Made by a program: the position numbers and the translations under genes. 64,000 bases of DNA from Sipunculus nudus (lineage: Eukaryota; Annelida; Sipuncula; Golfingiida; Sipunculidae), in assembly GCA_026874595.1 (NCBI GenBank), contig CM049308.1, positions 17,918,001-17,982,000 on the forward strand, in the 5' to 3' direction. Positions 59,745-64,000 of the stretch are shown piece by piece; the first letter of the stretch is position 1; every line of letters begins with the position of its first letter. The notes beneath the pieces are model-generated. The model saw only the letters and a list, made by a program, of their open reading frames with translations. It ran no database searches and had not been told where the DNA came from.

Positions 59745-62700
59745 ATGACAACAGAAGAGGGACAAGGAGCCATGCGGCAGATGTAAGTAGAACTTTCATC
59801 AGTGTTACTCAGTAATTTTTGTGAACCACTGCAGGGGTTGGTCCAGGATTTGCAGAATTAGGGGGGGGGGATCGATTACACCTTACACCTGGCCTATAAG
59901 AAATAATGCCAAACTCCAGGGGGGGGGGGGGGCGGGTTTACCTTCAAATTATTCGGGAATATGCAAAAGGGTCATTTCTCTCAGTAAGGGTGTGTGTGTG
60001 TGGGGGGGGGGGGGGGATACCCCTCTTAACCCGTCCTCTGGCTCCGCCCCTGCACTGCACTCTTTGTCCCTACTAGCTGATACCGACCCATTACTGAAGT
60101 TTGTTTCCACAGGTTTTATTTTATCCAGTATGTCAATCTCATTAAATTAAAAAAAAATAATAATAAAATACCGGATCATCGCTTGGCCATCATTAAAGAC
60201 GTCATTGCTATGAATGATGCAACATGAAAGGCCCTAAAACCTGCAAAAGCTGCCCCAAAAGCGGTACGGAATCCCACTATAATGGCGGCGTACTTTGTAT
60301 TTTAATTAAAAATGAGCTAAATTGATTGGCCTGTTAATTCACGCGTATATCAATAGTTTAAAGTTATTTATTAGGGCTGTAAATATCTAGTGATCTCGCT
60401 GAGCAAGCTCCATGGCAACCACCAGAACAAAAGATCCACGCATGCGCTTGCCGTTTGGTTTTGTTTACACACGTATTCATGACGTCATGTTTAACTGCTG
60501 ACGTAAAGCGGTCCGGTCGCCGCTTCGGTATACCCAACAGACCTTTACTAAGCAATTTTTTTATTGCGTTATCTCTTTTAATATATAAAGTCTGATAGTT
60601 TAGTTTACACAGATTTTATTCAACAAAGTGAATACAATTGGGCAACAGACAACGTCTATTCAAAATGCCCTATAGTATGATGATTAATATCAATGCTCAA
60701 AATAGTGGAGTATAGGTGACCTGTCGAAAACTGGCATACTCGTACTTACTTTTTCCTTTGAATCAAGTTTGATGTTGTCTTATTTTTATGTGAAATCAAT
60801 GAAACATTTTGCATGTTGATTGAATTATTAAGTAAGCTCTATGTGGGAGCAAGAAAAATATAAGTACAGACCAACAGTAAGAAAGCCACTTTAAGGCAGG
60901 TCATCTGTACTACACTTTTCGGTGTACGTTGATATAAACTGTCTGTCATATATGACTGAAAATGGCGCCACCACAAGTTATTTGCCTTTACGACTAGAAC
61001 GATTTCTGATGTAAAACTTTCACCACAACGCGGCTTGATGTTTTTCTGTATATAGGCCTAATAAAGATAATAAAATATAACTGTTTACCAAATATACATG
61101 AAATATGCCGTACTTGATAAATAATTATAAGATAGTCGGAACTTTAGTCAGTAGAGGACTAAACATATAGTTTGATCAATAATACCTCCGCATGTGTTGA
61201 ATTATAAATATTTATAAATTATATTTATGTTATATGACAACTTGTATACATTGCCTTAAATAATTAATAGGCCTATATATGTTAAAGTCGACATATATAT
61301 ATTGTTGCACCAGCTGTTTTTGTTCTTCATTCATTTAGAGTGAAAGAGAAAAGTGATAAGGGAAAAGGCATACCCAAATGTATACAAAGCCTGACAAAAT
61401 ATAAATGTTTAAAGAGGAGTAAAAATTTCCGTTCCTGAAATCAGCATAATACGACTAGCCTTCATGTTCTTAACACCGTCGAAAGTACAAGGCACGCAGT
61501 CCAAACACAACATAATCCTGTGTATTATTATGGATACATGTGGTCATTCTAGTGTTCGACTAGAATAAAGAATTAATAGATAGATATGAATATAAGACCC
61601 TCTTTCAAAGCGAACCAAATAATAAAGGCCAAGCTGAAAAATAAATTGTTCTATGCTCCTATTTCTTCCCGGACAATTTTTTATGAATTAGCACGAAGTC
61701 TTGTGTAATATTGCTCTTTGTGCTCCTACCTCGATCCCTTACAAAATGATAGAAAATGGACTTAATTTAATGTTTATTGCAATTTCTCTCAAGAATTGAA
61801 GCACCTTTTGTATTTCCTTGAAAATGTTCGATATTTTTCCTTTTTTGCTCTCAACCGGTAAATTTTACAGTAAGAGAAAATTCGATTTATTAAGGTAATT
61901 AATTTGCTGCGGCCTATAATGATAGACAGACGGTGATATAGCTCGATCATCAGGGTTGGTATTTACGCCTGTATGTATGTACGTCTGTGTATAGGCCTAT
62001 GTTTATTTACAGGGACAACAACGTTAATAACTGCTTGGAGACACTGGGGCCAGCTAGCCCCAGCCACACACAACCAAGGAAAGGTAAGATGGTCCGGGTA
62101 AGTAATCTTGTTTCTAGAATTTCCAGGGTTTTCAGGAGGGTGGGGAACCTACCTGTTGTATTTAGAAGAAAACTAAACAGGATTACATCCTGCTTTCGTA
62201 GGAATATTGTGTACCCGGATGTAGAAGACAATACCGGTAATGAAATACTAGGGATCTCGATGAGGGAGGAGAGTGAGGATTCTTTCACGTGCAGTACACC
62301 CAGATCAGTGACCCCCGCTGACTGTGCCAGTATGATAGATGCACCCATTCCTGCAGAATTTTTCACTCTTGATGATTTTGCCAGTGTGTGCTCCTGCTGC
62401 TCCACTGTTTATTCAGAGAGTTCCGATAAGTGCAATTCTCTCCGATCACAGAATGACGACGGTCTTAGTTTATTTTCTGCAACCGAAAATCTGTCGGCGG
62501 TATCTGCTAGCTGCTATGGGTCCGATACAGTCGAGTTTCTAGAACTCGAGGCAGATGCTCTTAGCGACGTATCTTCTTGTTCGAGTTCAGTGTTCTCCAC
62601 TCAGTCCACGGTAACTGATGACGTCACTCAAGATGTCCGTGACGTATTGGCCTCGATGGTGAGCGCCGTATGTTCCGCTGGTGAGGACTCTTCTGTAGCT

Positions 62701-62793
62701 GATTCAGAGGCAAATAATGTATTTAAACATGAGGTTCGGGACGCTGTAACATCAATTGTGCAATCTGTGTGTTTTGCTGAACTTAATGAATAA
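59745..62793 (+). CDS. Unrecognised 272-residue Ser/Cys/acid-rich protein, two exons
   Basis: Exon 1 (59745-59782) encodes MTTEEGQGAMRQ and two bases of the next codon, ending at a consensus donor (AT|GTAAGT). Exon 2 (62013-62793) follows TTTATTTACAG and continues in the same frame to TAA. The product is 272 residues. Residues about 33-70 are strongly basic with Arg-rich hydrophobic repeats (VSRISRVFRRV, VVFRRKLNRI). The rest is acidic and rich in Ser and Cys. Near the C-terminus two similar segments, VRDVLASMVSAVC and VRDAVTSIVQSVC, could each form an amphipathic helix. There is no signal peptide, membrane segment or known catalytic motif. I do not recognise a family. Consistent phase, a 780-base open frame and promoter sites upstream support a real gene. 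The exon 1 assignment is the less certain part; an internal ATG (MVRVSN) at 62090 could be used instead. Confidence 0.7.
59832..60052. mobile_element. Poly-G MITE with CAGGGG ends and 5-bp target duplication
   Basis: Left end CAGGGGTTGGTCCAGGAT and right end CTGGCTCCGCCCCTG are imperfect inverted repeats. Both flanks read CACTG (59827-59831 and 60053-60057). Inside are three poly-G tracts (59861-59870, 59919-59932, 60002-60016). It lies in the intron of the 272-residue gene, 50 bases after its first exon. Confidence 0.65.
60058..62012 (+). other. Intron of the 272-residue gene
   Basis: A GC-richer patch at 60370-60540 has a CRE (TGACGTCA near 60480), a TGACGTAA, and an X-box-like CCATGGCAACC near 60410. 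It could be an alternative or minus-strand promoter. The remainder is AT-rich without exons. Confidence 0.45.
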
Positions 62794-62945
62794 TCAGCCG
62801 GAGACTGCTAAAAATGGATTCGAATAGTTCCACCTCCAGTCCATTTTACTGCAAGTTTTTCTTCTATTTTAGGCCTGGTATCGGTATTTTGTTAAATTCT
62901 CGGGTTTCATAGTTCATACGGACCAGAATCTGATATTGTCGTTTA

Positions 62946-63340
62946 ATACAGCATACTCGGTCCAAGTTTTAATTTAAAATCAATATTTATCAACAGGCAG
63001 GATCAGTTAAACAGTTGCTAATACAGCATACTGCTTCACAGGGAGTAATTTTTCCTAGACCATTTGCCAATACAGCATATCGCATTACAGGCAGTTAGTT
63101 GTCTTGCTTGTCAATTTGTCTATACAGGCATATATGTCTTTCCAAACGATTTTCAATAGAGCATTAGTAAGACCTATACTACATGCATTACCGGCAATTT
63201 GTCTTCCACAGGCCAATACAGCATGTAGCATTACAGTCAGCGAAGTAATTTTTAACTGACCCCTCACGCATGCCAATTCAACATAATGCATTACAGGCAC
63301 TTCTCGTCTTTCAAGGACAACATGCCAATACAGCCAAAGT
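62946..63340 (+). repeat. Degenerate tandem array around AATACAGCAT ... GCATTACAGGCAG
   Basis: About seven copies of a 50-75-base unit begin near 62946, 63019, 63068, 63120, 63212, 63272 and 63324. Each has CAATACAGCAT and several continue to GCATTACAGGCAG. The array starts about 150 bases after the stop codon of the 272-residue gene, so it probably lies in its 3'UTR. Confidence 0.7.
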
Positions 63341-64000
63341 TGCTTAATCAGTATTTCATCGATTAGTTTCTATACAGAGAACATCTAGTCTGTCCGACCA
63401 GTTTACGGTCTATAATGTGTCTCAAACAAAAGTTAGGACTTACTTTTTGAGAAGTCTGTACCTCATATGTTGATAGATTCGGAGAAAAAAAAATCTGTAT
63501 AATTCCAACTACAGATGATAAGGGAGTCCAATTACAAGAACATTAGCATTACATTTAGCTGTTTAATGCTAATTTCTGACTTTCGAAGGAATTCGAAGGA
63601 AATCACTGTCATCCTGGATTTGGTAAAAATTTCCATTCATGGATAATCGCATTTGGACACAAGTCCAGTCATGGCGGCGACCACAAGACGTGGCCGTGAG
63701 TTGCGGGAAACAATCAGTATAAGCTGAGTGTTGTTGTGTTCTTATGGAGAGATTAACTTAACAATTTAAGTAGTATTCACGCTGTCAGTATAGAAGAATT
63801 TAATTAAAAATATTACAAGAAAAAATATACAAATTTAGGAAAAAAAGAAAAAAAGTTTATCGTTTTATTGTTCGTTTGGTGAGAATAAAAAAAAATAGAA
63901 AAAAAAGAAAAAAAAAATGTTTGTTGTTCGTTGGTTCAGATTTGAAAAAAATACGTTCATTGATGTGGACTCAGAATAATTCAAGTGGTTTCTATGTTCG
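63341..64000. other. No gene recognised
   Basis: Probable 3' flank of the 272-residue gene. It is A-rich toward the right edge; possible AATAAA near 63886. Confidence 0.35.

Noticed and set aside
60364-60555. Minus-strand open frame of 63 codons
   Set aside because: No splice context or family resemblance; it lies in a CpG/CRE-rich patch more likely to be regulatory.

Overview
This is AT-rich animal nuclear DNA with introns, canonical GT-AG splice sites and dense non-coding repeats. Three things point to a lophotrochozoan, most likely a mollusc and perhaps a bivalve: a gustatory-receptor-like chemoreceptor, an invertebrate-type intronless histone H1, and interspersed elements that resemble the tandem-module 'pearl'/HINE elements known from bivalves. 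The species cannot be read from the sequence.

Genes, left to right. (1) The N-terminal half of a FAM50/XAP5 nuclear protein on the minus strand (coding exons 6258-6066, 5603-5461, 2760-2652); the rest lies beyond the left edge. (2) An unidentified minus-strand candidate exon near 16.6-16.8 kb. (3) A complete five-exon NOXRED1-like NADP-dependent oxidoreductase (17802-24163, plus strand). All exon phases agree and the length fits the family, but one in-frame TAG lies in exon 3. (4) A solitary replication-dependent histone H1 gene (36626-36081, minus) with TATA, an AAACACA box and a perfect 3' histone stem-loop. (5) A gustatory-receptor-like 7-TM gene (48850-47906, minus, plus likely C-terminal exons further left) with one in-frame TAA. 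(6) A two-exon gene (59745-62793, plus) for an unrecognised 272-residue Ser/Cys/acid-rich protein, with CRE and RFX X-box-like promoter sites. The genes are unrelated and do not form a pathway.

Most of the remaining DNA is mobile or repetitive. The dominant component is one family of non-coding elements, seen eight times (about 1-921, 10667-13866, 26991-28487, 29788-32211, 33003-35393, 50712-52153 on the minus strand, 53599-54990 and 56813-59443). The 5' end is conserved (GGGACCYATGGGTCA ... GCTCAGCTG). The 3' end, where present, is a GGAC-rich tract followed by a near-perfect hairpin ending CAGCTGAGCTAA. The interiors are exchangeable tandem modules. One module array holds six perfect AGGTCA-N3-TGACCT palindromes and another holds four perfect TGACCTTTGACCT (DR1) sites. 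I judge this the most interesting system in the window.

A second component is three foldback elements with long inverted arms built from smaller palindromes: 13969-16154, and a nested pair in which 43756-45859 sits inside 41863-46372. Smaller MITEs, tRNA-derived SINEs, (TA)n arrays and an unusual number of poly-G/C tracts (fifteen of 10 bp or more, mostly right of 39 kb) make up much of the rest. Comparisons were made by eye, so identities and outer boundaries of repeats are approximate.
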